NCBI RefSeq assembly: GCF_000010425.1
Contig: NC_008618.1
Location: 1,357,946 to 1,421,945, forward strand
DNA length: 64,000 bases
Source of the DNA: Bifidobacterium adolescentis ATCC 15703
GTDB lineage: Bacteria; Actinomycetota; Actinomycetes; Actinomycetales; Bifidobacteriaceae
Direction of reading: 5' to 3'
Positions 17,873 through 27,912 of this stretch are shown here, piece by piece (within the stretch, counting starts at the first letter, position 1; each line of letters opens with the position of its first letter). The translations under genes were made by a program, and so were the position numbers. Under the pieces are notes generated by a model that was not told where the DNA came from, ran no database searches, and saw only the letters and a program-made list of their open reading frames with translations.

Positions 17873-20170
17873 ATGTCGAGTTATTCCGCCCAGTTGCGTG
17901 AGGAGCAACAGGCCGTCAGCCGCGCATATGATCGTCTGGACGCGTTGAGGGCGCAGGCTCGGTCGCGTCTCGACACGGTCCGGGCCGCAGGATCGCACGG
18001 TTCGCCCACGCAACGCACCGAACGCGATTCCTTCGCCACCATGTACGAGGACCGTCTCACCCAGCTTCGTGCGGTGGAGGATCGTCTGGTTTTCGGCAGG
18101 CTCGACGACGTGCATGGCGCGCATCGCTACATTGGGCGTATCGGCCTGTCCGATGAGGATCATGAGCCGATTCTCACCGACTGGCGCGCCGACGCGGCAC
18201 GCCCGTTCTATGAGGCGACGCCTTCGAATCATGGCGACATCGTCATGCGCCGGCATATCACGTTGAGTTTCAGGGAAGTGGTCGGCGTCGAGGATGAGGT
18301 GCTCGACGTGCATTCCGATCAGGTCGGCGAGGCGTCCTCCAATGGCACATTGACCGGCGAGGGTGCTCTGCTTGCGTCGCTTAACGCCAAACGCACCGGC
18401 AAGATGACCGATATCGTGGCCACCATCCAGGGCGAGCAGGACCGTATCATCCGTGCGGACCTCAACCAGGCGGTGGTGGTGCAGGGCGGTCCGGGAACCG
18501 GCAAGACCGCGGTCGCGTTGCATCGCGCGGCCTACCTGTTGTATACGCATCGTCGCGCGTTGCAGCGTTCCGGAGTGCTGGTGGTCGGCCCCAGCTCGAC
18601 GTTCCTGCATTACATCGACCAGGTGCTCCCCTCGCTGGGTGAGACAGGTGTGGTCAGCCGTACCATCGCGGATCTGATTCCCGGCATCATCGCCACCGCG
18701 CATGACGACCCGTATGCGGCCAAGCTCAAGGGTGAACGCCGTATGGCCAAGGCGATCGCCAATGCCGTGGCGGCTCGTGAACGCGTGCCTTCGCATCTGC
18801 CGGTCATCCGCATCAACGGTTTCAACGTGCCGATGGTACGTGCGGATATCGAGCAGGCCATCGCCGATGCCAAGCGCACGCGGCAGCCGCATAACAAGGC
18901 GCGCGAGACCTTCGTGCGCGACATGCTGTCGGCCATGCGCAACCGGTACGTCGAACGGCTTGACTACGAGCCGGAGCAGGCCGAGCTTAACGATGTGATG
19001 CAGCAGTTGCGTATGAACGACGATTTGCGCAAGACGCTGAACCTCGCATGGCTGCCGATGACCGGCGAATGGTTGGTCGACCAGCTGTTCGCGAAACCGC
19101 AGCAATTGCGCCGTTTCGCCCCCTGGCTCGAAGAGCGTGACATCGAGACGCTGACGCGTCCGAAGGGCTCGCCCTTCACCGTCAGCGACGTACCTCTGCT
19201 GGATGAGGCCATGGAATTGCTTGGACCGGATCCGAAGGCCGTGGCCAGGCAGAAGGCGTTGGATGCCAAGCGCGCCGAGGAAGAGCAGTTCGCCAAGGAC
19301 ACGCTGGCGCAGGCCGGTATCGGTTCCGGCATCGTCACTTCGCAGATGCTGGTGGACAATATCAATGGTATGGACGCCGAATTAACCGCGCAGCGCGCCG
19401 CGGCCGACCGCGAGTGGACGTATGGCCATATCGTGGTGGATGAGGCGCAGGAGCTGACCGCGATGGATTGGCGCATGCTGATCCGTCGTTGTCCGTCGCG
19501 CTCGTTCACGATTGTGGGCGACGTGGCGCAGACCTCCGCGTTGGGCGGTACCCGGTCCTGGCGTCGCATGATGGACCCGCTGTTCGGCGAACGCAACTGG
19601 CAGCTCAACGAGTTGACGATCAACTACCGCAATCCGAAGGAGGTGTCGCAGCTCGCCAGCGATTTCGCCTCGTCCGAAGGCCTGTACATCTCCACGGTGA
19701 ACGCCGTGCGTGGCGTCCCGGATTCAGTCAAGCGTCTCACCTTGCGTGACGATAGCCTGATCGGCGACGCCGTCGCGCAGCAGACCGTCGAGTTGGTGCG
19801 CGCCTACGTTTCCTCCGACGGTACCGGTCGTGTGGCGATCATCGCGCCGGACGATATGCTCAAGCCGTTGCGCGCACGCGTATACGCACAACTTCAGGAT
19901 GAGCTCGACCCGAAGGAATTCGACAGGCTCGATGCCCAGAGTTCCTGGGACGAGCAGGTCACCGTATGTTCCACACAGACCGTGAAGGGTCTGGAGTATG
20001 ATGCCGTGATGGTGGTCCAGCCCGGACGAATCGAGGAGAACGCGCCGTCGCGTATCGTAGCGGCCTCCGATTTGTATGTCGCCATGACGAGGCCCACGCA
20101 GCGTCTGCTTATACTGCGGACAAAAGACGACGAAAAGCTGCTCAAGCTATATGGTAGGAACCATGCCTAA
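17873..20170 (+). CDS. HelD/HelR-like superfamily I ATPase acting on RNA polymerase
   Basis: 765-residue UvrD/Rep-like ATPase of the HelD type. A coiled N-terminal arm of about 180 residues (EEQQAVSRAYDRLDALRAQA) precedes Walker A GGPGTGKT at 205-212. Walker B follows as VVDEAQELTAMDW, then motif III (FTIVGDVAQTS), motif IV region (NYRNPKEVSQLA), motif V (TVKGLEYDAVMVV) and motif VI (YVAMTRPTQRL). HelD proteins insert arms into RNA polymerase and release stalled or rifampicin-bound enzyme; true DNA unwinding is doubtful. It is divergent from mraZ and overlaps serA by 8 bp, so the two are likely co-transcribed. The HelD versus HelR subgroup was not resolved. Confidence 0.85.
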   Translation: MSSYSAQLREEQQAVSRAYDRLDALRAQARSRLDTVRAAGSHGSPTQRTERDSFATMYEDRLTQLRAVEDRLVFGRLDDVHGAHRYIGRIGLSDEDHEPILTDWRADAARPFYEATPSNHGDIVMRRHITLSFREVVGVEDEVLDVHSDQVGEASSNGTLTGEGALLASLNAKRTGKMTDIVATIQGEQDRIIRADLNQAVVVQGGPGTGKTAVALHRAAYLLYTHRRALQRSGVLVVGPSSTFLHYIDQVLPSLGETGVVSRTIADLIPGIIATAHDDPYAAKLKGERRMAKAIANAVAARERVPSHLPVIRINGFNVPMVRADIEQAIADAKRTRQPHNKARETFVRDMLSAMRNRYVERLDYEPEQAELNDVMQQLRMNDDLRKTLNLAWLPMTGEWLVDQLFAKPQQLRRFAPWLEERDIETLTRPKGSPFTVSDVPLLDEAMELLGPDPKAVARQKALDAKRAEEEQFAKDTLAQAGIGSGIVTSQMLVDNINGMDAELTAQRAAADREWTYGHIVVDEAQELTAMDWRMLIRRCPSRSFTIVGDVAQTSALGGTRSWRRMMDPLFGERNWQLNELTINYRNPKEVSQLASDFASSEGLYISTVNAVRGVPDSVKRLTLRDDSLIGDAVAQQTVELVRAYVSSDGTGRVAIIAPDDMLKPLRARVYAQLQDELDPKEFDRLDAQSSWDEQVTVCSTQTVKGLEYDAVMVVQPGRIEENAPSRIVAASDLYVAMTRPTQRLLILRTKDDEKLLKLYGRNHA

Positions 20171-21362
20171 AGCATTGTTACTTGAAAACATCCATCCCGA
20201 CGCGGCGCAGTCGCTGCGCGACCATGGCTTCGAGGTCGAGTGCCTCAAGGGAGCCCTGAGCGAGGACGAGCTGATTGATGCGTTGGAAGGTGTCGACCTG
20301 CTCGGCATCCGTTCCAAGACCAGTGTGACCCGCAAGGTCATCGACGCGCGTCCGACGCTCACCGCGGTCGGCTGCTTCTGCATTGGCACCAACCAGGTGG
20401 ATCTCGAATACGCGGGCAAGAACGGCATCGCCGTCTTCAACGCGCCGTATTCGAATACCCGTTCCGTGGTGGAGCTGGTGATCGGCGACATCATCTGCCT
20501 GATGCGCCGCATTCCCGCGCACACCCATCATATGAAGCACGGCATGTGGGATAAGTCCGCCTCCGGCTCCCATGAGGTCCGAGGCAAGACGCTCGGCATC
20601 ATCGGCTACGGCAACATCGGCTCCCAGCTTTCCGTCGTCGCCGAGGCGCTTGGCATGCGCGTGCTGTTCTACGACATTGAAGAGAAGCTCGCCATGGGCA
20701 ACGCCCACCGTTGCGACACGCTCAACGAATTGCTGGAACAGTCCGATGTGGTCACGCTTCATGTGGATGGACGCAAGTCGAACACGGGATTCTTCGGCGA
20801 AGACCAGTTCGAGCATATGAAGCAGGATGCCATCTTCATCAACCTGTCCCGTGGTTTCGTGGCGGATTTGGATGCGTTGAAGAAGCATCTGGATTCCGGC
20901 CATCTGTCCGGCGCGGCGGTGGACGTGTTCCCAATCGAACCGAAGAAGACCGGCGACGAGTTCCTGACCGACCTTGCGGACGAGGACAACATGATCCTCA
21001 CCCCGCATATCGGCGGCTCCACGCTTGAGGCGCAGAAGTCCATCGGACAGTTCGTCTCCCAGCGTCTTGAGGATTATTGGTTCAAGGGTTCCACCATGTT
21101 GTCGGTGAATCTGCCGCAGATCACCCTGTCCGACATCAAGTCGAATTTCCGCATCGCCCACCTGCATGCGAATCTTCCGGGTGTGCTGGCACGCGTCAAC
21201 CGTGTGCTGGGCGAGGACGGCATCAACATCGCCGCCCAGGCCTTGGGCACGGAAGGCGAGATCGGCTATGTGGTCACCGATGTGGCGCAGCGCCCGGACC
21301 AGAGGGCTCTCGACCAGCTCGCCTCCATCGAGGGTACGATCCGCATGCGCGTGATCAGCTGA
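20163..21362 (+). CDS. serA: D-3-phosphoglycerate dehydrogenase SerA
   Basis: 399-residue NAD-dependent dehydrogenase for the first step of serine synthesis. The NAD loop is LGIIGYGNIGSQLSVVAEALGM. Catalytic positions appear as NLSRGFVADLDAL (Arg), the VFPIEPKK segment (Glu) and LTPHIGGSTLEAQ (His). A C-terminal ACT domain (about 325-399, RIAHLHANLPGVLARVNRVLGEDGINI) suggests serine feedback. This is the short ACT-only form rather than the approximately 530-residue mycobacterial form. The start MPKALLL at 20163 follows GGTAGGAACC and overlaps the helicase stop; an in-frame start four codons upstream is less likely. Confidence 0.93.
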   Translation: MPKALLLENIHPDAAQSLRDHGFEVECLKGALSEDELIDALEGVDLLGIRSKTSVTRKVIDARPTLTAVGCFCIGTNQVDLEYAGKNGIAVFNAPYSNTRSVVELVIGDIICLMRRIPAHTHHMKHGMWDKSASGSHEVRGKTLGIIGYGNIGSQLSVVAEALGMRVLFYDIEEKLAMGNAHRCDTLNELLEQSDVVTLHVDGRKSNTGFFGEDQFEHMKQDAIFINLSRGFVADLDALKKHLDSGHLSGAAVDVFPIEPKKTGDEFLTDLADEDNMILTPHIGGSTLEAQKSIGQFVSQRLEDYWFKGSTMLSVNLPQITLSDIKSNFRIAHLHANLPGVLARVNRVLGEDGINIAAQALGTEGEIGYVVTDVAQRPDQRALDQLASIEGTIRMRVIS

Positions 21363-21384
21363 GCACGCAATACGAAACGTTACG

Positions 21385-21435
21385 ATAATGCGGGCGGGGT
21401 TCCAACCATCAGGATTGGAACCCCGCCCGCATTAT
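21385..21435. terminator. Bidirectional terminator between serA and nrdR
   Basis: A 21-bp perfect stem (ATAATGCGGGCGGGG… / …CCCCGCCCGCATTAT) with a 9-base loop sits between the convergent genes serA and nrdR. The A/T-rich ends of the arms can supply the U-tract for either direction. Confidence 0.9.
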
Positions 21436-21478
21436 ATATGCTGTATTTGCTTACAGATGCGGCACCCGTCTCACGCCA

Positions 21479-21931
21479 TCATTCGGAACTTGCGCCCTTC
21501 AGCTCGTCGATGGCCCTTTGGAAGTCCTCCAGATTCTCGAAATTCTGGTAGACGCTGGCGAAGCGCATGTACGCCACCATGTCCAAGTCACGCAGCGGCT
21601 TGAGAATCGCCTTGCCGACCTCATCAGATTTGACTTGGGCCAATCCTCGTGAACGAAGATCCTCCTCGACCTTCTGCCCCAGCATCTTCAGATCGTCCTC
21701 GTTGATGGGACGGCCCTGGCATGCCTTGCGCACGCCGGAAATCACCTTATTGCGGTCGAATTGCTCGACGTTTCCGGAACGCTTCACAACCAATAGCATG
21801 GTCGTCTCCAATGTGGTGAATCGCTTGGAGCATTTCGGGCATTCGCGCCTGCGACGGATGGAGTGACCATCGTCGCTAATACGGGTATCGACCACCTTGG
21901 TGTCTGGATTCTGGCAAAACGGGCAATGCAT
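21479..21931 (-). CDS. nrdR: Ribonucleotide reductase regulator NrdR
   Basis: 150-residue repressor of ribonucleotide reductase genes that senses ATP/dATP. A zinc ribbon is formed by Cys3, Cys6, Cys31 and Cys34 (MHCPFC… ECPKC), followed by an ATP-cone domain from about residue 49 ([23 protein letters not shown]). The start MHCPFC fits the family; the open frame extends 35 codons upstream without conservation. It lies next to the LysM protein and lexA, an order known in other actinobacteria (for example Corynebacterium divS-lexA-nrdR). This links dNTP supply with the SOS response. Confidence 0.97.
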   Translation of the reverse strand: MHCPFCQNPDTKVVDTRISDDGHSIRRRRECPKCSKRFTTLETTMLLVVKRSGNVEQFDRNKVISGVRKACQGRPINEDDLKMLGQKVEEDLRSRGLAQVKSDEVGKAILKPLRDLDMVAYMRFASVYQNFENLEDFQRAIDELKGASSE

Positions 21932-21980
21932 GTTGTCCAGAATAGACTGAGCCCTTGAAATAAGCCACGCTTGGCGGCCC

Positions 21981-22286
21981 CTACGCCTCATGGGGAACAA
22001 TGAGGCGCTGCCCCGCATGCAAAGACACCGTATCAAGGTTGTTCAGCCGCATCAGTTCATCCACCGTATCTCCGACATTGCCACCCTCCGGAGTGATGCT
22101 CGCCGCATACCTCCACAAGGTGTCGCCGGGTTGCACCGTATACACGACGACAGCGGTGGAATCCGGCGCGGACTGCGCACTTCCGGGCGCGATGAATCCA
22201 AAAAGACACCAGGCAAAACCGGCCGCCATGATCGCCATGGCGATTCGATTTGCCACATTTCCGATATTCGCCGCACCGTTCACCAC
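21981..22286 (-). CDS. LysM-domain membrane protein, probable SOS-induced division inhibitor
   Basis: 101-residue protein with one N-terminal membrane segment (about residues 15-35, [20 protein letters not shown]). An extracellular LysM domain follows (about 48-97, [16 protein letters not shown] … [18 protein letters not shown]). LysM binds peptidoglycan. The layout resembles YneA of Bacillus and DivS-type genes of actinobacteria, which lie next to lexA and halt division after DNA damage. The GTG start at 22286 has AAAAGGAG seven bases upstream. LexA boxes lie immediately upstream and are shared with divergent lexA, so SOS control is well supported; the division-arrest function is inferred. 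Confidence 0.8.
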   Translation of the reverse strand: MVNGAANIGNVANRIAMAIMAAGFAWCLFGFIAPGSAQSAPDSTAVVVYTVQPGDTLWRYAASITPEGGNVGDTVDELMRLNNLDTVSLHAGQRLIVPHEA

Positions 22287-22297
22287 GCCACTCCTTT

Positions 22298-22381
22298 TCG
22301 AACAGCTGTTCTATCGAACGCTTGTTCCAAGTATGGCACATATGTTCGATAAACGCAAACACACCTCGAACAGATGTTTGA
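22298..22381. promoter_or_regulatory. Cluster of LexA boxes between the LysM gene and lexA
   Basis: Four sites match the actinobacterial LexA consensus TCGAAC-N4-GTTCGA. TCGAACAGCTGTTCTA is at 22298-22313 and TCGAACGCTTGTTCCA at 22314-22329, immediately adjacent. TGGCACATATGTTCGA at 22334-22349 is weaker in the left half. TCGAACAGATGTTTGA is at 22366-22381. The first abuts the ribosome binding site of the LysM gene and the last lies about 50 bp before the lexA start, so both divergent genes should be repressed by LexA. Confidence 0.88.
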
Positions 22382-22433
22382 TTTTATCGGCGTTTCGCGT
22401 TATGCTTCTAAGGAACTACGAAAGGAGCCCATC

Positions 22434-23147
22434 GTGAGCACCATCCCCTTCACGCCCAAGAAGAGCGACGAGCGTCCGGATGAAAGCACGTTGACCGACC
22501 GCCAGCGCAAGGTGCTTGACGCCATCAAAACGCATTTGGCCAAGCAGGGATTCGCTCCTTCGTTCCGTGAGATTGGTGAGGCCGCAGGGCTTAAAAGCCC
22601 GTCATCCGTCAAACACCAGCTTCAGGTTCTTGACGAAAAAGGCTTCATCCGCATGAACGCGAACAAGGGGAGGGCCATCGAAGTGGTGAACCTCAATGAC
22701 GAGGAGCCGAATGGAAAAGTCGCCCAGGTCATCCCGTTCCCCAGTCAGGACGATGCATGCGGCTCCATCATGGCCTCGCATGACGTTCCACTGGTCGGGC
22801 GCATCGCCGCCGGCGTGCCGATCACGGCCGAGCAGCATGTCGATGATGTGATGAGGCTTCCCGAACGGCTTACCGGCACCGGCAATCTGTTCATGCTTGA
22901 AGTGCACGGTGATTCCATGATCGACGCCGCCATTTGCGATGGTGATTTCGTGGTGGTCCGCGAGCAGAACAGCGCGGAGAATGGCGATATCGTCGCCGCA
23001 TTGCTGGATGACGAGGCCACGGTCAAGACGTTCCGCAAGGATCACGGCCATGTCTGGCTGATTCCGCACAATCCGGCCTACTCCCCCATCGACGGCACGC
23101 ATGCCGAGATCATGGGCAAGGTCGTCACCGTGCTGCGCAAGATCTGA
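22434..23147 (+). CDS. lexA: SOS repressor LexA
   Basis: 237-residue self-cleaving repressor. The N-terminal winged helix reads LTDRQRKVLDAIKTHLAKQGFAPSFREIGEAAGLKSPSSVKHQLQVLDEKGFI. The cleavage site is Ala126-Gly127 in VGRIAAGVP. The catalytic dyad is Ser161 (EVHGDSM) and Lys198 (EATVKTF). The GTG start at 22434 is preceded by AAAGGAGCCC; an in-frame ATG 20 codons upstream overlaps a LexA box and is unlikely. It should repress itself and the divergent LysM gene. Confidence 0.97.
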   Translation: MSTIPFTPKKSDERPDESTLTDRQRKVLDAIKTHLAKQGFAPSFREIGEAAGLKSPSSVKHQLQVLDEKGFIRMNANKGRAIEVVNLNDEEPNGKVAQVIPFPSQDDACGSIMASHDVPLVGRIAAGVPITAEQHVDDVMRLPERLTGTGNLFMLEVHGDSMIDAAICDGDFVVVREQNSAENGDIVAALLDDEATVKTFRKDHGHVWLIPHNPAYSPIDGTHAEIMGKVVTVLRKI

Positions 23148-23166
23148 TTGCTTTCACACGTTAAAC

Positions 23167-23217
23167 GGCAAAGGGCGTCGAACATACCATTTTGAGGCAT
23201 GTCCGACGCCCTTTGCC
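23167..23217 (+). terminator. Terminator after lexA
   Basis: Long stem GGCAAAGGGCGTCGAACATACC / GGCATGTCCGACGCCCTTTGCC with one mismatch region and a 7-base loop. It lies between convergent lexA and the cation-efflux gene and can serve both directions. A second CCCTTTGCCATACC copy follows directly at about 23219. Confidence 0.8.
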
Positions 23218-23326
23218 ATACCCTTTGCCATACCGCGCGGTTGTGCATTCACCTTGCGAATCCATCAAGAATGAACGCGAGGGCATTTCAAAATGTCGTC
23301 GCATTCTTGAAGTTCGGGAGCACGGT

Positions 23327-24268
23327 TCAGAAATGCAGTTCCTTGCGGCTGTCCGAATCGTATCCTTCAGGTTCAAGCTGGAAGGTGGTGTGCGGCACGG
23401 ATACGGGGAAGTGCTCACGCAGGCAGTTCTGCAATTGGGAGAGGACGTCGGCGGCATCATCCATGGTCAGCCCGCGCTCCACTACCACATGGGCCATGAC
23501 GACGGGCATGCCGGTAGAGACGGTGCTGGCGTGCAGGTCGTGCACGGCCACCACGTGCGGCACCTGCTCAAGATGTTCGCGCACCTCGTCCAGATCGAGT
23601 TCCTGTGGGGTTTCCTCCAGCAGCACGCGCACGGCGTTGCGCAGCAGCACGAACGCCCGGGGGATCATCATCAATGCGATGATGCCGCCCGCGACGGCAT
23701 CGAAGCCGGCCCAGCCCGTTGAGATCAGCACGATGGCTGAAACGATCACGGCCACGGACCCCAATGCGTCGTTCATGACTTCGAGGAACGCGGCTTTCAT
23801 GTTCATGTTGTCCTCGCTTTGCCCCGCGAGGATGAAGATCGAACCGACGTTGGCGGCAAGGCCGAGTATGCCCATGAACAGCAGCAACCGCACGTCATGC
23901 ACTTCGTCGGCGGCTCCGCCGAACAGCCTCATGCCGGCTTCGACGAGCGCGTAGATGCCGACGATCAGGAGCACGAGCGCGCCGACCGCGGCGGTGAGCA
24001 CTTCGAGTCGCGCCCATCCCCAGGTGCGTTTGTTGCTGGGTTTGCGTTGCATGAGCACCGCGGTGACGGTGGAGGCGATCAGCACCGACATGTCGGTGAG
24101 CATGTGGCCGGCGTCGACCAGCAGCGCCAGCGATCCGGTGACGATGGCGCTGACCACTTCGGCGATGAACACCGTGGAAGTCAGCCCCAATGACATCATG
24201 AGTCTTTTCTGGTGTTCGGCCCCGCTTGCGGCGGTCGTGGCGTCCACACCCGCATGGTTGTGTGCCAT
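23327..24268 (-). CDS. Cation diffusion facilitator (zinc/cobalt-type efflux)
   Basis: 313-residue CDF-family proton/metal antiporter in the cytoplasmic membrane. Six helices are predicted, with the metal site SLALLVDAGHMLTDMSVL in helix 2 (His and Asp) and the matching EVMNDALGSVAVIVSA (Asn-Asp) in helix 5. The C-terminal cytoplasmic domain has HVVAVHDLHASTVSTGMPVVMAHVVVE. The residues suggest Zn2+, Co2+ or Cd2+ export, as in CzcD/ZitB; the ion is not certain. An N-terminal MAHNHAG segment holds two His. It is a single gene flanked by terminators. Confidence 0.92.
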   Translation of the reverse strand: MAHNHAGVDATTAASGAEHQKRLMMSLGLTSTVFIAEVVSAIVTGSLALLVDAGHMLTDMSVLIASTVTAVLMQRKPSNKRTWGWARLEVLTAAVGALVLLIVGIYALVEAGMRLFGGAADEVHDVRLLLFMGILGLAANVGSIFILAGQSEDNMNMKAAFLEVMNDALGSVAVIVSAIVLISTGWAGFDAVAGGIIALMMIPRAFVLLRNAVRVLLEETPQELDLDEVREHLEQVPHVVAVHDLHASTVSTGMPVVMAHVVVERGLTMDDAADVLSQLQNCLREHFPVSVPHTTFQLEPEGYDSDSRKELHF

Positions 24269-24353
24269 GATGGGTTTCCTTTCGTCGTCTTTGGTTCGAT
24301 CCGCGGCTATTGAAACCGCTTCTCAATACCATTTTCATTCGTCTCAAAACGCA

Positions 24354-24383
24354 GGAAACCCCAGCCCGAAGGCTGGGGTTTCC
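24354..24383 (-). terminator. Terminator after ldh
   Basis: A 13-bp perfect stem, GGAAACCCCAGCC / GGCTGGGGTTTCC, with a tetraloop, downstream of ldh on the minus strand and followed there by TGCGTTTTG. Confidence 0.9.
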
Positions 24384-24442
24384 AAGTTCTGCTGACAGCC
24401 TAGCGGCTCACCGCTCCCCTGTCAATAAAGTCAAACCGTCAA

Positions 24443-25572
<1,130 letters not shown>

Positions 25573-25667
25573 TACACTGCACCCGTTGAAATGCAGCTGT
25601 TGCAATCCGTTGCAGCGTTTGCACGGCCGCTCCGGCAAACGTCATCGGGAACGGCTTGCACGGAAGC

Positions 25668-27164
25668 TCAGTCGATGGCCTGCTCCACGATCTGCGCGGC
25701 CAGCTGGTCGTCGACCTCCGCTTCGAGCATCATGCCGTCGTCGCGGTATTCGACGTTGACCACCCTGCCGTACTCGCGCACACGGGACATGAGCGAGCCG
25801 GCGGCGTACGGCAGCAACGCCTCGACATGCACGTTTGGCGTCGGCAGCATCGATTCCACCTTCTCGCGCAGCGCCTCGACACCTTCTCCCGAGAACGCGG
25901 AGACAATATACGCGTCCGGCATCAACGCCTCGACCCGCTCACGCGCGGCCTCATCCATACGATCGGCCTTGTTGAATGCCACAATCGTGGGAATCGTTTC
26001 CACACCATCAATGTCGGAAAGCACGTCATTGACCGCGTCGATCTGTGAGAACGGATCAGGATGCGATCCATCGACCACGTGCACGATCAAATCCGCGTCG
26101 GCGACCTCCTCCAACGTGGATTTGAACGCCTCAATCAGCTGCGTGGGCAGGCGGCGCACGAAACCGACGGTGTCCACATACGCGTACAGTCGCCCGTCCT
26201 TGGCTTTCGCACGGCGTACGGCGGTGTCCAAAGTGGCGAATAGCGCGTTCTCCACCAGTTCCGCGGAACCGGTCAGCCGGTTGGTCAACGACGATTTGCC
26301 GGCGTTCGTATAGCCGACCACGGCGACGGTCGGCAGGCCGAAGCGACGGCGCGCGCCACGTTTGACGTCACGGGCGGGCGCCATCTGTGCGATCTGCCGG
26401 CGTAGTTTGGCGATTCTGCTGCGGATCACGCGACGGTCCATTTCGATTTTCGTCTCGCCCGGACCACGGGAGCCGATGCCGGCGTCGCCTGCCGCACGGC
26501 CGCCCGCCTGACGCGACAGCGACCCGCCCCAGCCGCGCAGTCGCGGCAGCATGTATTCGAGCTGTGCCAGCTCGACCTGCGCCTTGCCTTCGCGCGACGT
26601 CGCATGCTGTGCGAAGATGTCGAGGATGACGGCGGTGCGGTCGACCACCTTCACTTTGGTGGCGTCTTCCAATGCGCGTCGTTGGCTCGGCGGCAGGTCA
26701 TCGTCGACGACGATGGTGTCCGCCTCGTCCTGCGCCACGATGCCAGCCAGTTCGCGCGCCTTGCCGGAACCCACGTATGTGGCCGCGTCCGGCTTGATGC
26801 GGTGCTGCAGCAGGCCGTCGCACACCACGGCGCCCGCGGTTTCGGCGAGCGCGGCGAGTTCTCGGAGCGATTCCTCGGCCGCGGCCTGCGTGGTCTCGCG
26901 GCTGGACCATACGCCTACGAGCACGACGCGTTCGAGCCTGACTTTACGGTATTCGACTTCGGTGACGTCCTGGATCTCGCCCAGACCCGCCACATGCTTC
27001 AATGCGTTGCGGGATTCGCGTTCCTGCCACTGTTCGTCGTGGGTTTCGCGAAGGTGTTCCCCGCCGTTGGTATCAAGCAGCACGTCGGATTGGTCAGCGA
27101 GCACGCCCGTGACGTCGCCTGCGGTCATGCTCTGCTCGATATCGTTGTCTTGGCTCAATGGCAC
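25668..27164 (-). CDS. hflX: Ribosome-associated GTPase HflX
   Basis: 498-residue GTPase that splits stalled 70S/100S ribosomes. An N-terminal HflX nucleotide-binding domain (VLVGVW … ETAGAVVCDGLLQHRIKPDAATYVGSGKARELAGIV) is followed by the coiled linker RVIRSRIAKLRRQIAQMAPARDVKR. The G domain has G1 GYTNAGKSS, G2/G3 ENALFATLDTAVRRA and DTVGFVRRLPTQLIEAF, and G4 NKAD. An extra N-terminal extension of about 70 residues is typical of actinobacteria. The first start is a GTG at 27164; an ATG 12 codons later is also possible. Confidence 0.95.
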   Translation of the reverse strand: MPLSQDNDIEQSMTAGDVTGVLADQSDVLLDTNGGEHLRETHDEQWQERESRNALKHVAGLGEIQDVTEVEYRKVRLERVVLVGVWSSRETTQAAAEESLRELAALAETAGAVVCDGLLQHRIKPDAATYVGSGKARELAGIVAQDEADTIVVDDDLPPSQRRALEDATKVKVVDRTAVILDIFAQHATSREGKAQVELAQLEYMLPRLRGWGGSLSRQAGGRAAGDAGIGSRGPGETKIEMDRRVIRSRIAKLRRQIAQMAPARDVKRGARRRFGLPTVAVVGYTNAGKSSLTNRLTGSAELVENALFATLDTAVRRAKAKDGRLYAYVDTVGFVRRLPTQLIEAFKSTLEEVADADLIVHVVDGSHPDPFSQIDAVNDVLSDIDGVETIPTIVAFNKADRMDEAARERVEALMPDAYIVSAFSGEGVEALREKVESMLPTPNVHVEALLPYAAGSLMSRVREYGRVVNVEYRDDGMMLEAEVDDQLAAQIVEQAID

Positions 27165-27300
27165 CTCTCACGGTTGAACTATGGTGTCTTTATTATCATC
27201 ATTGTCTAGAGACATGGGCATCCATGCTTTCGCCACGTGGACGGGCGCGGCGAAAAACACCATGGATTGCCGCAGACGAGCGTTTGCAAGGAGATCGGAC

Positions 27301-27912
27301 ATGGCACAGGCCGAACAGTATTTCGCGGCGGAGCCGCAGTCAAAGGACGTGCGCAAAACACTGCACGTCACGTTGCGCGGCAACGAGGCGGACGTGGAGG
27401 TGTCAAACGGCGTGTTCTCCGGCAACCGCGTGGATTTGGGCACGTCGGTGCTGCTGCGTCAGGCGCCGGAACCTCCCGAGGAGGGCACGTTCCTCGACCT
27501 GGGCTGCGGTTGGGGGCCAATCGCGTTGGCGTTGGGCTTCGCTTCGCCGAAGGCGGACATCTGGGCGTTGGACGTCAATGAGCGCGCGCTCGAACTGACC
27601 CGGCGCAACGCCGAGCTCAACGGCATGGGCAACATCCACGCGGCCACGGCCGACGGCATTCCCGCGGAGACGACGTTCGACCTGATCTGGTCGAATCCGC
27701 CGATTCGCGTCGGCAAGGAAGTCCTGCACACGCTGCTCATGACATGGCTTCCGCGGCTGAACGCGGGAGGCGCAGCATATCTGGTGGTGCAGAAGAATCT
27801 GGGTTCCGATTCGCTGATCCCGTGGCTCGCCACGCAGCTCGGCGACGGATATGAGGTAAGCAAGTACGCGAGTTCGAAAGGCTTCCGCGTCATCGAGGTT
27901 ATGAAGGCATGA
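27301..27912 (+). CDS. RsmC-like class I SAM-dependent methyltransferase
   Basis: 203-residue methyltransferase of the MTS (small) domain type. The SAM-binding motif LDLGCGWGPIALAL is followed by IWALDVNERALELTRRNAELNG. The N-methyltransferase signature SNPPIRVGKEV marks enzymes methylating exocyclic amines of nucleotides, as in RsmC (16S rRNA G1207). It has only the catalytic half of E. coli RsmC, the common actinobacterial form. The start at 27301 follows AAGGAGATCGGAC; an open frame extends 40 codons upstream without a good start. It overlaps hrpA by 4 bp (ATGA). Confidence 0.85.
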   Translation: MAQAEQYFAAEPQSKDVRKTLHVTLRGNEADVEVSNGVFSGNRVDLGTSVLLRQAPEPPEEGTFLDLGCGWGPIALALGFASPKADIWALDVNERALELTRRNAELNGMGNIHAATADGIPAETTFDLIWSNPPIRVGKEVLHTLLMTWLPRLNAGGAAYLVVQKNLGSDSLIPWLATQLGDGYEVSKYASSKGFRVIEVMKA

